Below are positions 22,401-31,540 of a stretch of 64,000 nucleotides of DNA, piece after piece. The DNA comes from Andalucia godoyi (lineage: Eukaryota > Discoba > Jakobea > Jakobida > Andaluciidae). Position 1 is the stretch's first letter; the number at the start of each line of letters is the position of its first letter. Both the position numbers and the translations under genes were made by a program. The notes under the pieces were generated by a model. It was given only the letters and a program-made list of their open reading frames with translations. It was not told the origin of the DNA and did no database searches. The stretch is from contig VRVR01000043.1 of the NCBI GenBank assembly GCA_009859145.1, positions 191,185 through 255,184 on the forward strand, read 5' to 3'.

Positions 22401-23970
22401 TCGTCGATCAGCGTGCCGAGTTTTGGATGCAGTGTTGGCAAATCGCCCGTTTTCCTTTTTGATCAAGGCACTCGTTGGCATCCTGGCGGCGCGGACTGCT
22501 ACGGCTGTCACGGCTGCGTTGAAACTTGTTGCACGCATTGTTGCTGCATCATCAGCATCGGTTCAGCCTATTTATCGTGTGGTTGCGCTTGCGGATCCGC
22601 GTGAGCATTTCCAAAACCCACTGGGAGAAGCACAGGCGTCGGCTTTGCTCAGTATCCTCTTTTCTTTCTTGGAGGCTCCGTCGATCGATTTGGAAATTGT
22701 GAAGGGCGCAATCCATGTTCTTCTCAGCATGTTCACCGTTGTGTCGAAGCACTCCGATGAAGTGTTTGAGTTTGCTTCGTATGCCTTCGACGAGACCTCG
22801 AATGGCCTGCTGGATGAGGATGATGATCCGGACCTGGATTTCGAAGATGTCGGCGAGGAAGTGGACGATGACGCATCGGATGGCGAAGAGGAAGGCGCCG
22901 AAGACATGGAAGCGGACAGCAATGTCGGATCTGCATCGCACGCGTCTTCCTTTGCCTCGTCGTTCGCCTTGGATCGCGGAATTTCGCGGGAGCTTGCAAG
23001 GACACCGATTCCAAAGTTGGAGTTTTCGTCGCTGATTGCTCCTCGCATGCACAATGTGAAAGGATCTGCAGTTCGTGCCGTGGACGAAGGCACGCCGCTG
23101 GAGCGTCTCGTCCCCGCCCTGCTTCGGTGGTCGTCGAGAAAGGAGTCTACGTCGACTGTGCGTCTTTTGGCTAAGCGCTTGTGGGCTCGACTGATGCGAG
23201 CGTACTCGTTCGACGTTATCTCGCGCATGGTTGGGACGGATCATCACGCGCTTCTGGTGAACATCCGCAAGGCAGATGAACGGAAGAGACGCAATAAGGA
23301 CAAGGGCCAAGCCAACAGCAATGGGGCGTATGACTCGGACGAAGTCAACACTGGAAAGCTTGCCAAGAAGAATGAGCACAAACAGCGAGTTGCCGGCTCT
23401 GCCAACCAGAAATCCGTTTCCAAGGACGATGGCATGGTTCGGTTTCGGAACGTCGAAGGCGATCTTTCGGAAGCCATTGCGCTTTCCAAGCCCCGCAAGC
23501 GAGGGTTCAATGACATTTCTCACGACGCGCTTGGCTACACAAATGACAGTGATGAAGAAGAGCATGACCAACGGCATGAACCACATCAGGCGGCAAAGAA
23601 TCTGCCGTCGCGTCTCAAACGATCGGTTGTTCAAACGGAACGCATGGGCGACCGCGAAGCTCACGGGGATGAAGAAGAAGGAGAAGGCGGCGATGGCGAC
23701 GGCCGAAGTTCTCGTCACATTCCGGACCACCTGCTCCGAGCAAAAGAAGCCCGCAAGCAGAGTCGCCAAAAGATGCTGTTTGGCGATGTCCACACCGGCG
23801 AAGAGTTCAGCGCCGCCAAGCGTTCGCGAGGAGACATCAAGAAGCCCGGCAAAGTGGATCCGTACGCATACGTCCCTCTCAATCAGCGGTTCCTCAACAA
23901 GCGCTACCGCCATCGATCCGAAGAGCGATTCACGCGCGTCGTCACCAACAGCAACCACAATCAAAAGTAG
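19498..23970 (+). CDS. RRP12: RRP12-like ribosome biogenesis factor (HEAT-repeat, NUC173); two exons
   Basis: The spliced protein is about 1,440 residues, close to the usual length of RRP12. It is made largely of alpha-helical HEAT-like repeats, with the NUC173 region in the N-terminal half (around GVLYILHFLESKPIAALIR). An acidic stretch (DEDDDPDLDFEDVGEEVDDD) lies near residue 1,070. The basic C-terminal end, with KVDPYAYVPLNQRFLNKRYR, closely resembles the conserved RRP12 terminus. RRP12 acts in nucleolar pre-rRNA processing and in export of both ribosomal subunits. A 150-nt intron at 19740-19889 interrupts the coding sequence; translated through, it would insert a spurious, highly hydrophobic stretch of Phe, Leu and Cys. 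The start is the first ATG after an A/T-rich leader. Poorly conserved Lys/Arg/Glu-rich sequence before the C-terminus is usual for nucleolar proteins. Confidence 0.9.
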   Translation: MSAELAVYSVLEARNHTQTGPWALCKVVLAAMKDSIASRGLTESATAYFAALMDAVESGLDRLDLHALEATLKLIEINMQEYVCFLFGCLLLFLCLFLLFCFFLFCHCGVFFFKLKNNAYPLCFTVGKISSLSENVIRSSYANTIKLMGTLMDRYSETAGIVKILLRILSFLPLSAHHMQSLLFPVLLDTRGKVRKEAQDTLATIAQFKLDGNGAIAVGDAFGAFASAILSGEAKPMAARQTGKRAHVEDEEHSEKPQHGVSKHSVADSEQLGVLYILHFLESKPIAALIRSPSILRSIVGVPIRFSTSPTCVLHAFRALLSLIESGALDVAVLDGSSPLARQQLVETLCSFVPVELTSSANAFSSKVVGKVYVIPCLMAQLRQNHPIVPLLSSLLMATASWNFDDAAQWTWRVLASIFTRGNTISGGDAKASSFANEFHAMTPSLLSALESCVSRLALNPVLISEFEKFWMTGFSALKLRSLAPSALSRLFKSIAKHNRPSREMLLWLDSLCRAKATQQKGLDEDDLFDWQEEDHLKGGAVKVLEQIVETHGMHVVLSELPLHTKPISALVPAKPSKQTKGTAEESLVISQERDYLLPIIVRACDPSTSSLAFYLANLYPLRRILLHRMRVAAAQSLQVRAKNLGIYAFQILSVFPRVASSALQTTSSVSDEALRLMITMMSNMKDDSEFLADVPTNWEDGVDVLLNRSEQTTVFSAWKQFVSVPVHFETLLQHSRSALPVIMDLAAHGDSSAMTAFQKTIGALVSSKFISHSTDNSVLAGGSSIVTELLFRVLQRIVQLTSDVHGASSSAGSERMQRTTSTATDVAALLQLLSVMVLPDDSCLLVLRVLEPFFVIPTYTSQPSIVKRALRLVRKVVSAFSPLGGNPAAGNLDAKRQEVWSAVQSGALRVLEKSADIARAPSVRSARLDLHAVLFSTESFSAAQFAEQMDAIVVDAVLATRDSNTKTRRSACRVLDAVLANRPFSFLIKALVGILAARTATAVTAALKLVARIVAASSASVQPIYRVVALADPREHFQNPLGEAQASALLSILFSFLEAPSIDLEIVKGAIHVLLSMFTVVSKHSDEVFEFASYAFDETSNGLLDEDDDPDLDFEDVGEEVDDDASDGEEEGAEDMEADSNVGSASHASSFASSFALDRGISRELARTPIPKLEFSSLIAPRMHNVKGSAVRAVDEGTPLERLVPALLRWSSRKESTSTVRLLAKRLWARLMRAYSFDVISRMVGTDHHALLVNIRKADERKRRNKDKGQANSNGAYDSDEVNTGKLAKKNEHKQRVAGSANQKSVSKDDGMVRFRNVEGDLSEAIALSKPRKRGFNDISHDALGYTNDSDEEEHDQRHEPHQAAKNLPSRLKRSVVQTERMGDREAHGDEEEGEGGDGDGRSSRHIPDHLLRAKEARKQSRQKMLFGDVHTGEEFSAAKRSRGDIKKPGKVDPYAYVPLNQRFLNKRYRHRSEERFTRVVTNSNHNQK
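19740..19889 (+). other. Frame-neutral intron within RRP12
   Basis: The donor is GTATGT at 19740 and the acceptor CTAG ends at 19889. The intron is T-rich, 150 nt long (a multiple of three) and has no in-frame stop, so retention would not break the frame. Splicing completes the split codon GA|T and joins EINMQ to LSENVIRSS. Confidence 0.8.
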
Positions 23971-24120
23971 TAGAAGTAAGAAGTTTTATTTTTTTCGGTG
24001 GTGATGGCGGTGGTGGTGGACTGCATGAACGAACGAGCCTCTCTCTCTTCTATCGCAACCCCTCCCACGAGCCCACAACAGAAAGATGGGAGAAGAAGAA
24101 AAAGAGAGTAGGGAATTTTC

Positions 24121-24434
24121 TCACTCTTTTCCTTCCAGCGCCTTTTTCTGCTTTTCTCGCATGATTGCCGCATCACTACCCTCACCCAATGTCCGCAGTC
24201 CACAGTCCACAGTCCACAGTCCACAGTCCAATGTTCACAGTCCGCGACAAACAGGTTAAACCGTTAATAAAGGAAACACGAGCGGTCATAGTAAAAAACA
24301 CGTGTACGCTGCACATACCGTTCTTTGCGCTGGGCCATCGAGAGGCCGCTGTCGTCTGCGCCCTTGGGAGCATTCTTTTCGCGACGGTTCATCGCTCGAG
24401 CGCGGTCAATCTCTCTCTGATTTCCACGCGTCAT
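24121..24434 (-). CDS. SERF (small EDRK-rich factor, 4F5) family protein, two exons
   Basis: Exon 1 (24434-24319) starts MTRGNQREIDRARAMNRR and runs through GLSMAQRKE; it ends two bases into an Arg codon at a GTATGT donor. Exon 2 (24175-24121) follows a GGTAG acceptor, completes the Arg codon, and encodes DAAIMREKQKKALEGKE before TGA. The 56-residue product matches the SERF/4F5 signature at both ends, including the invariant RGNQRE motif and the GLS-x-x-x-RKxR-D-A segment. SERF proteins are short, highly charged and disordered; animal and worm members bind RNA and speed amyloid formation. The gene is convergent with RRP12 (150 bp between stops). The 143-nt intron contains five copies of a 7-bp repeat (CAGTCCA, about 24196-24231). 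Neither exon is long enough to be seen by simple frame length. Confidence 0.9.
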
Positions 24435-25547
24435 CTGGTCCTTTCCCTCAACCAAATCAAAAACAAGAATTCATAAGCATAATGCGAGAGGAAAAAAAGA
24501 CGACTAAAAGGAAAACGACGACGGAAACAAAATCCAAGAAATGAAAACAGTCGAGCGCAGTCGAGTCTTCCGTCTCCCATCCTCTGGCATCCAGCATCAA
24601 CCAACGGGCAGCGGATCGGCTTTCTCCTCAACTGAAAAAATCATCGAGTATGGATGCTGTTCTATGTCCCGCTTATTAAAACATAGATCATTAATTGATC
24701 ATCGGCTAAGGTGTCGTCGACGACAGATCCAAGCCACGTGTTTTATTAATTGCGGGGGGCGAGCACCACTTCTTCTTCTTGCTCTCGGCCTCCGACGAGC
24801 GGGTCGGGCATGGCCGGTTTGAGTTTGTTGGGAAGACCCCTCTTTGGAGCCATGAGATGTTTTTCGTCTTTGTCTCTGACGAGGTGCTGCTTGAGGGGTT
24901 CGATTAAAAATATAGTTAATAAAATAAATAATAATTAGTTTAAAATTAAAATAAAAAACCGAAAAGAACAGAAAGATTAAAAGTACCCGTTGGATTAGAT
25001 CAACAGACTTGCGCCTACATTGCACACGAACCCCGGATAATCATCGCTGATCACCCATAATCAATGTTGCAACCCAGCAACATGCATAATGCAACGCGGC
25101 GGCGTGTTTATAGGGATGTCATGATCAAAATGGGGGCGAAACGAATCAGGCATCGTGTGACGGAGTTGCTGAAGCAATAAGTGGCAACGGTGAGATATTG
25201 CTTCGATGCTTTTCATCGAGAAAACGGCCAACCGTACTCGTCTGCTTCTTCCCAGTTCGCAACCATCCTTCCCTCCTCTTCTTCATCTTGTCTCTTCTTT
25301 TTGCATGTTGTTTTCATCATTGCAGGAGTATTGCAATTCGGACTGATCGTTTCTATTAACATTGCTATATTATTATTGGGAGTTGGGGTTTTTTTTGGGG
25401 GGGGTTGATTTTTGTTTTTGGGAAAGGGTACTAGGGGTTTCTTGTTCCTATCTGCACATACACATACACATACACATACACATACCGACACCTGGACGTA
25501 CGGAGTGTTGTGAAAGGTGCGATTAGAAGGTTAAGAGTAGGGGAAGT
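24435..25547. other. Long spacer containing a dispersed repeat
   Basis: Presumably holds the SERF promoter on one side and that of the fibre-like gene on the other. A decayed repeat lies at 24693-24910 (separate entry). An A/T-rich block spans 24901-24960, a G run lies at 25396-25407, and an ACACAT repeat is at 25456-25485. I see no intact gene. Confidence 0.5.
24693..24910 (+). repeat. Dispersed repeat R1, copy 1, with a decayed C-terminal reading frame
   Basis: Compared with 43450-43725, several blocks match closely: the segment around ATCCAAGCCACGTG, a block of about 90 bp from CTTCTTCTTCTTGCTCTCGG to about 24860, and GCTTGAGGGGTT near the end. On the plus strand one frame runs from after a TAA at about 24707 to TAA at about 24904 and includes LLSASDERVGHGRF and PLWSHEMFF. 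Most differences between the two copies change the amino acid, so neither is under protein constraint now. Both lie in the same orientation, end in a stop codon and are followed by A/T-rich sequence, as in 5'-truncated retroelement copies. Family not recognised. Confidence 0.7.
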
Positions 25548-28500
25548 ATGGAGTCGTCAGATCGTCGGTCGTGGCGAGTTCTTCCTTCGCCGGATACTGC
25601 GCGGCCTGGAATCTATCCATTGCCAGAGCCGCCGCTGCTTGCTCGGAGACCGACAAAGATTGAAGCTGTGAAGAATCCGCTTTTCCCGCCTGCCTTTCCG
25701 CTGAATGAGCCGCAGCCACAGAGCCCGTCAAGAAGAGGCGGAGGAACGGGCGGAGGAACTGGTGCCGGTGGTGCACTGGATCCGCTGTCTTCCACTGCGT
25801 TTGGGGACTCGCGGAACCTGGACCGCTTCTTGAATGAGGAGCGCCGCAAGAGCAGGATCGTGTACTGGGTCATGGGAATCCACATTCTGATCCTGTGGGC
25901 CGTGGTTGCGCTGCTCTTGTACAACACGACGAAGCTGCAGCAGCTGGCTGGAGAGTCAAATTATGATGTGGCCAAGGTGTCTGCGAACTCGGTGAGCGCA
26001 AATTCGCTGCTGGTCTCTTCGAATGGGCCCCAGCAGGTCTCTGTGGAGTCGAAAAACGCAGCAGCTTCACTAGCGGTAAAGTCACACGCGGGAACGGCAT
26101 CCCTTGTGCTGGAGGACAGCACGTCGCCCGTGTCCATTGCGTCGGCGAACGGCGTGCTGGTTGTCCAATCGGGAACCCAGCCCGCAATGAAGGTCTCTGC
26201 CTCAGGAAGCAGTTTCAATGGTAGCGTTTCAACGTCGTCGCTGATGGCGAACACCATTAATCTTTCTGCAGGCGAAGCCACGACATTTTCGTTCTCAAGC
26301 GCACGTCATTCATTCGATCGCATTGCAGCAAGGATCGCAGTCGACACGCAGCATTCTCTGTCGTTCAGCCCGACCGAAGGCTTCTCTTTGAGCAAGGGCA
26401 GCGATGCCATGCTGCAAATCCGCGACAGCATAGTGTTGCGATCTGCGTTGGGCGCGGTTGTGAACATCAACAATGTGCGATTTGACAATCAGACAATCAG
26501 CATGCCTGGTCTGCTGCTGTCAAACAGCGGCATCGCGGCGAGCAATGGATCCTTTGGAATTTCAGTGTCATCTGGAGATGTCACTATTTTCGCCAGTCAG
26601 GGTAGGATTTTAGCACAAAGCGATCTTGTCGTTGCAGCGGGCGGACACGTATTCGCTTCGAATGTGCATTCTTTGCCGTCGGAAGACCTTCGGATTCACT
26701 CACACACAGGGCTCATGACCATCAATACTTCAAGGCTTGTTATTGGTCCTGCAGATGCGGTCAACGTGTCTGTTACAGGAAAAGTTCAGGTTGCCGCTGG
26801 AGATGGCACGCCTGGCTCCTCGGCAACAGGGTTCGGGGCCGGAGGAGATGGATCCAAGGGAGGGGACATAACGCTTCGTGCTGGTACGGGGGGTGCTGGA
26901 GGTTCCTCTGGAGGCTTTTCTGGTGCGGGGGGAGACGGAGGTGCGGGCGGAAATGTCTTCCTCGTACCGGGCACAGGGGGCGCTGTTGCGGCTGTGGACG
27001 TCCTCCATGCTTCTGCACCCGGCATCGACGGAGAGGTCATCGTATCTCCGTCCTGTGTTTTTTCTGGGACAGGCTGCCCGTCGAGCTCTGCCTCTCGATT
27101 GCGAATCTCCACTCCCACTCCAACCTTGTCATTTGGAGATAAGGGGTCGTCATGGGTCTTCCTCGCCAACAGTTCCACCAGTGGATCCTCATCGTTTCAC
27201 ATGTTTTCAGACGTCTTTGGATGCAATGTGATGAGTTGGGGCTCGTCTTTGCGGAATGGCCTGTCGAACTCCCGCCCTTCCGTGGAAGTAGAACAGGGGA
27301 TTTTCCGCGTTCATCAAGGTGGCCTGGATCACGCAACTATTTCTGTTTCTCCACTGTTCACGAGTTTTACGCTGCTGTCGCAATCCAATAATGCATCTAT
27401 TTCGTTCGCGGATCGGTTTTTCATCTCTGCAGATGGAGATTCGTTGAATATATACTCTTCACAAAACACCAGCAGGAGATTGGAGTTCCTTTCTCCGCGA
27501 CAAGAGCTGGTTTCAACAGGACTCCCGTTGTCATTCGTCGAGTCTGCTAATGGCTCGCTGCAGCAGGTCATAATCAGTTCCCGTACCGTACTCGCCGCGA
27601 ATGGGTCGACAGTGCAGGTTGGCGAGGCGGTTCTGTCATTCTCAAATGGTTTGAACATCCGTTCCAAAGGATCACAAATTCAGTTCAGGGATTCTGCGGA
27701 TGTAATTTCTATATCTGCAAACAGGTATCTTACAGTAGACTCAGTAGAGCCTACAAGATTCCTCGCCGGTGTTGCGTTGTGCACCTCTCCTCCAAACGTC
27801 GATCCGACGTGCACCAATTCCATATTGCTGAACGGTTCGTCGGCTTCCATTTCGTCTTCCTCGCTGTCTCTGGATTTCGCATCTTCCAGCATTACTGCCG
27901 ACAGTCTTCATGGTCGAAGCATTTTGTTCCTCGACTCTTCCAGGGGTGTTTTCGTTGATTCGACCAGACCACTCTCCGGAGTCACAAGTTCAGCTGCTTC
28001 TGGCGTGTTTTCTGATTTGCAGATCTTCTTCTTTAATTCGACAGTGCTCAGTCAGAATGCTTCCATTTACATCAGTCCTGCCGATTCCTTGATCATTTCC
28101 GGGTCTCGAGTGATGAAGATAGGCGCTGTTGTCCTATCCGGACAGACGAATGCGCTGACCGGCCCAGGAATGGTCCTGGATTTTTCTGGAAACTCCTTGA
28201 AGTCCACTTCGGGCAGCGGCCTATCCATCGTGTCCCACAGCTCCTTGCTTTTGTCATCGCTTGCTGCGGACGTTCTCGTGTCTGCCCCCGAGGGCCGACG
28301 AATGTTCCTTCAAGCCGGGGCTCGTGTCGTTGATGGTTCGACCATGGTTTTGAATTTCACGGCGGCGTCCGTGCGATCTTTGGATGTTCTGAATCTGAAT
28401 CCGTATTCGAATGTTGTTGTTCAAGGCTCCTCTGGAGCAACGGTTGTCGTACTGGGAGATGCTTCGATCGCAAGCAACATCCGAATGACGCCCACGTCTG

Positions 28501-31322
28501 TTACGGGCTCCTCGCTACAGATCAAGTTTGCCGACTCGGTCGGCGTACCGGGAACCACAGGCTCCATCAAAGACACTGCGCGGGATCTTCTTCTGAGTTC
28601 TGTGCACAATCGCGTCATTCTCGCAACAGGGACGCAGGGAGTTATGGTGGAGGTGTCTCCGGAGGCTTTCACAGGAAGCGGCGGAACTGCGTCGCCCCTG
28701 ATGTCCACTTCGGTATCCTCATTTTTCTTGGACTTTGGACGCCGAACAGTTGGAACTTCTGTGGGCACAGAGAGTCTCGTGTTGCGTGGAGGCAATGACG
28801 TGCAGATTACGGGATCTAACCGGATTGTCTTCGGTTCCGTTGTGACTGCCCAATCCCTCACGGTTTGTGGGTCATGCGGCGCCTCGTTCGATCAGTCTTT
28901 TATTTCCGGATTGCAGCTGAAGATCGACTTTGTTGGATCGTCGGTGGAGTCTCAGACGGGAGATCTCATCGTGTCTTCTCCTGCAGCTGGAGGCGTGATC
29001 TCTCTGCGATCCAATTCTGGCATTCGCTTGAAGTCGTCAACGGGGTCCACTGGTCTGAACATGCGAGACGAGAATTCCAACCTTGAGATTGATTTCGCGG
29101 CTCGGCAGCTGCGCTCCATGACTGGAGAATTGATCATCAAGGGCGAAGCATCCACTCGCATCATTTCTGGAGACGCTGGACTGTTCCTCGTTCCATTGGG
29201 AACCGGGCCAGCGAAACCGCTGAAGATTACCGCGGGCGCAGCAGATAGCACGCTGTATTACCAACGCCCTGTTGCGTCCTGTGGAAGCGGGATCTTCCCC
29301 ACGCACTTTACCGGGCAAAATGCAGCTGGTGGATGTGCGTCTGCCGGGGGCTCTGTCACTGTTGCTGCTGGATCGGCTTTCCAGGGGGCTGGCGGCGATG
29401 TCTCGGTCATCGCTGGCGACAACACGGCAGCGCCTGGAACGGCCGGGAATGTGTATCTCATTAGTGGGCAAAACATCGGAGGAAACATTGGAGACACGCT
29501 TGTACAGACGCGCCAGATGAATGTGTATTTCAGAGGTGCAGAGTGGAAAGTCCTCAGCGTCGGTACGAGTACTGGAGATGGCGATTTCGTCTACGTTGGT
29601 AATGCGAACTCGACGTATACGTTCGACACAGATGCGTATACGGATGCGATTGTGGCCCGTTCTCGGATGCAGAATCTCATTGCGGCAGAGACCATCACGA
29701 TTTCGAACGAGATTCCCGTATCCCGCAACATTCTGACTTCCATTCAGATTGGACATCCCACGGACATGAACATTTACACGCAGCTGATTTATGCGCGGGC
29801 ATTGCGGTATCGCTTCGTGGATCACAACATGTACACTGGCTTTTTTATGGATCCTGTCAGTATCCTCCTGAACCGTTCCCACACGATTGACCTGTATACC
29901 ACCAACTTGACGGCGAGGTCGGAAGGGTTCCTGGATTTTCAAACGGGGACGCAAGGAGTGCGCATGGGGCCGATCGACACGCTGCGCACTCTGATGGTGG
30001 AAGTTGGATCTGTGAAGGCAGCTGTTGAGATCTACCGCCCGCAGTCAAATGGGGTTCCTGCGACGTACACAAAGCTGATTGGCCAGCATGCATGTTCATT
30101 GTGTGGTGCTGGTGGAGCGGTGTCGATCTATGGAGGTTCTGCCCACAGTGCAAGCAATGCCGATGTGGGTGGTGCGGTGAGTCTGTACGCCGGTGACGGA
30201 CTCTCTGGCAGTTCTGGTGGCGCGATTTCGATCGTTGCCGGGTCGGCTGCGGGTGCTGGGTCTGGTGGTTCGCTGACCATCCAAGCGGGTACTGGTGCTG
30301 CGACGGCTGCGTACGGCGGTATTGATGTTCGCACTCGGTGGTTTGACGTTCGAAAGGTCTCTGAAACGTATTCGCTGTTGCACATTGACACGCACACGGA
30401 CGACACGAATGGCGACTATGTGAATGTCGGAAATTGGGACCTTGGAATCCTGTACTCGGATGCACGGTACACGAACAAGGTGCAAATTCGAGCGACCGAA
30501 TTTAATTCCGAGGTCGGGTCGAAGATGAGCGTGGTTCCAGCACAGACGTCGTCTTCGCAGTTTCTTGTTGGTTCTGCATCGCTCTTTTTCAACACGATTG
30601 AACTGCGCTCCACGCTGACGACGATCTACGACAATGCGAATGTGGCGGCACTGACGATTACGACGACGACCGCAACTCTATTTCGCTCCACAACGCTGGA
30701 TCTGAAGACGTCTGGGGGTGCTGGAACGACGATTAATGTTGGCCAGAGTGGCACACTGACAGAAAATGTGAACCTTCGGGGAACGAACGTCAAGATCTGG
30801 AATGCAGGAACGGCGACCGTGACTGTGCAGCTGAACGGCGACATGCTCATCGATGTTGGTGCCTCGTATGACCTCAAGATCGTCACGGGCGACTTGGATG
30901 TCCAGGCTGGGAAAGTCAAAGAGTATGGCAACAGCATCATGCCTGCCGGCTCCATCATCATGTATCGTGGCTCGTCATGCCCGCCCGGGTTCACTGCCGT
31001 TTCGGAGGCCCGCGATCGTGTTCTTGTCGGTCTTCCAAGCTCGGGATTCAGCGCCGGAGCCTCCATTGGCCCTGGCACAGGCGTCTCCACATCGACCTTC
31101 CAGCTAACCACAACGGCCGGCGCAGCCACCGTCCCCCTTCCCGGCCACGGCCATGGAACCTCCAACTTCTGCTACTCTGCCTCTGGATGCAGTGTCTCGA
31201 GCGCATATACGGGAAGCACCAGCGCCTCCACGCTTACCGTGAACACCTTCAACACCGACTCGAGAAACATCAACGGCATCCTTCCCGGCGTCTACTTCCT
31301 CGTCTGCGAAAAGACCCTGTAA
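25548..31322 (+). CDS. Giant type II membrane protein with fibre-like ectodomain and phage tail-collar-like C-terminus
   Basis: The 1,924-residue protein has a short Pro/Gly-rich cytoplasmic N-terminus and one transmembrane helix at about residues 104-124 (YWVMGIHILILWAVVALLLY). An extracellular part of about 1,800 residues follows. That part is rich in Ser, Val, Asn and Gly and made of repeated short beta-strand-like segments, as in beta-helical or trimeric fibre shafts. Three Gly-rich blocks (coding about 26800-26990, 29320-29470 and 30100-30310) carry motifs such as GGAISIVAG and GGSVTVAAG. These resemble repeats in viral and bacterial tail-fibre or surface proteins. The C-terminus (from about residue 1,800) begins AGSIIMYRGSSCPPGFT and ends in a domain like the phage tail collar fold, with PLPGHGHG. 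A role in adhesion or cell-surface coating is inference. The start is the first in-frame ATG. Confidence 0.8.
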   Translation: MESSDRRSWRVLPSPDTARPGIYPLPEPPLLARRPTKIEAVKNPLFPPAFPLNEPQPQSPSRRGGGTGGGTGAGGALDPLSSTAFGDSRNLDRFLNEERRKSRIVYWVMGIHILILWAVVALLLYNTTKLQQLAGESNYDVAKVSANSVSANSLLVSSNGPQQVSVESKNAAASLAVKSHAGTASLVLEDSTSPVSIASANGVLVVQSGTQPAMKVSASGSSFNGSVSTSSLMANTINLSAGEATTFSFSSARHSFDRIAARIAVDTQHSLSFSPTEGFSLSKGSDAMLQIRDSIVLRSALGAVVNINNVRFDNQTISMPGLLLSNSGIAASNGSFGISVSSGDVTIFASQGRILAQSDLVVAAGGHVFASNVHSLPSEDLRIHSHTGLMTINTSRLVIGPADAVNVSVTGKVQVAAGDGTPGSSATGFGAGGDGSKGGDITLRAGTGGAGGSSGGFSGAGGDGGAGGNVFLVPGTGGAVAAVDVLHASAPGIDGEVIVSPSCVFSGTGCPSSSASRLRISTPTPTLSFGDKGSSWVFLANSSTSGSSSFHMFSDVFGCNVMSWGSSLRNGLSNSRPSVEVEQGIFRVHQGGLDHATISVSPLFTSFTLLSQSNNASISFADRFFISADGDSLNIYSSQNTSRRLEFLSPRQELVSTGLPLSFVESANGSLQQVIISSRTVLAANGSTVQVGEAVLSFSNGLNIRSKGSQIQFRDSADVISISANRYLTVDSVEPTRFLAGVALCTSPPNVDPTCTNSILLNGSSASISSSSLSLDFASSSITADSLHGRSILFLDSSRGVFVDSTRPLSGVTSSAASGVFSDLQIFFFNSTVLSQNASIYISPADSLIISGSRVMKIGAVVLSGQTNALTGPGMVLDFSGNSLKSTSGSGLSIVSHSSLLLSSLAADVLVSAPEGRRMFLQAGARVVDGSTMVLNFTAASVRSLDVLNLNPYSNVVVQGSSGATVVVLGDASIASNIRMTPTSVTGSSLQIKFADSVGVPGTTGSIKDTARDLLLSSVHNRVILATGTQGVMVEVSPEAFTGSGGTASPLMSTSVSSFFLDFGRRTVGTSVGTESLVLRGGNDVQITGSNRIVFGSVVTAQSLTVCGSCGASFDQSFISGLQLKIDFVGSSVESQTGDLIVSSPAAGGVISLRSNSGIRLKSSTGSTGLNMRDENSNLEIDFAARQLRSMTGELIIKGEASTRIISGDAGLFLVPLGTGPAKPLKITAGAADSTLYYQRPVASCGSGIFPTHFTGQNAAGGCASAGGSVTVAAGSAFQGAGGDVSVIAGDNTAAPGTAGNVYLISGQNIGGNIGDTLVQTRQMNVYFRGAEWKVLSVGTSTGDGDFVYVGNANSTYTFDTDAYTDAIVARSRMQNLIAAETITISNEIPVSRNILTSIQIGHPTDMNIYTQLIYARALRYRFVDHNMYTGFFMDPVSILLNRSHTIDLYTTNLTARSEGFLDFQTGTQGVRMGPIDTLRTLMVEVGSVKAAVEIYRPQSNGVPATYTKLIGQHACSLCGAGGAVSIYGGSAHSASNADVGGAVSLYAGDGLSGSSGGAISIVAGSAAGAGSGGSLTIQAGTGAATAAYGGIDVRTRWFDVRKVSETYSLLHIDTHTDDTNGDYVNVGNWDLGILYSDARYTNKVQIRATEFNSEVGSKMSVVPAQTSSSQFLVGSASLFFNTIELRSTLTTIYDNANVAALTITTTTATLFRSTTLDLKTSGGAGTTINVGQSGTLTENVNLRGTNVKIWNAGTATVTVQLNGDMLIDVGASYDLKIVTGDLDVQAGKVKEYGNSIMPAGSIIMYRGSSCPPGFTAVSEARDRVLVGLPSSGFSAGASIGPGTGVSTSTFQLTTTAGAATVPLPGHGHGTSNFCYSASGCSVSSAYTGSTSASTLTVNTFNTDSRNINGILPGVYFLVCEKTL

Positions 31323-31540
31323 CCCAAACTGTGCCAACTGTAAAAAGTATATATGTATAAAATTAGCAAAAAAACAATAATAATAAAATGTCGCTTGTCT
31401 CACGTGATGCCACACCTCCCCACCCCGTCCCCCCTGCCACAGGTCCGTCTTGCTTTTGCTTTTGCCTTCTTAAGTGCAGCAATAAAGACAAACCAAAAAG
31501 ACATCAACAAAAAGAAAACGTTGTCGTTCAGTCCGGAAGA

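Noticed and set aside
22552-23964. 470-codon minus-strand frame opposite the end of RRP12
   Set aside because: It is a shadow of the conserved RRP12 C-terminus, with no domain and no independent start context.
24693-24860. Small minus-strand ORF (about 34 codons, starting MAPKRG or MVPKRD) conserved between the two R1 copies, considered as a micropeptide
   Set aside because: Most differences between copies are non-synonymous, and the opposite strand gives a longer shared frame; the similarity reflects the repeat, not a selected peptide.
24893-24905. GGTTCGATTA resembling a tRNA B box, suggesting a tRNA or SINE promoter
   Set aside because: No matching A box or cloverleaf arms, no conservation in the second copy (GGTTTGATTA), and a protein-like frame crosses it.
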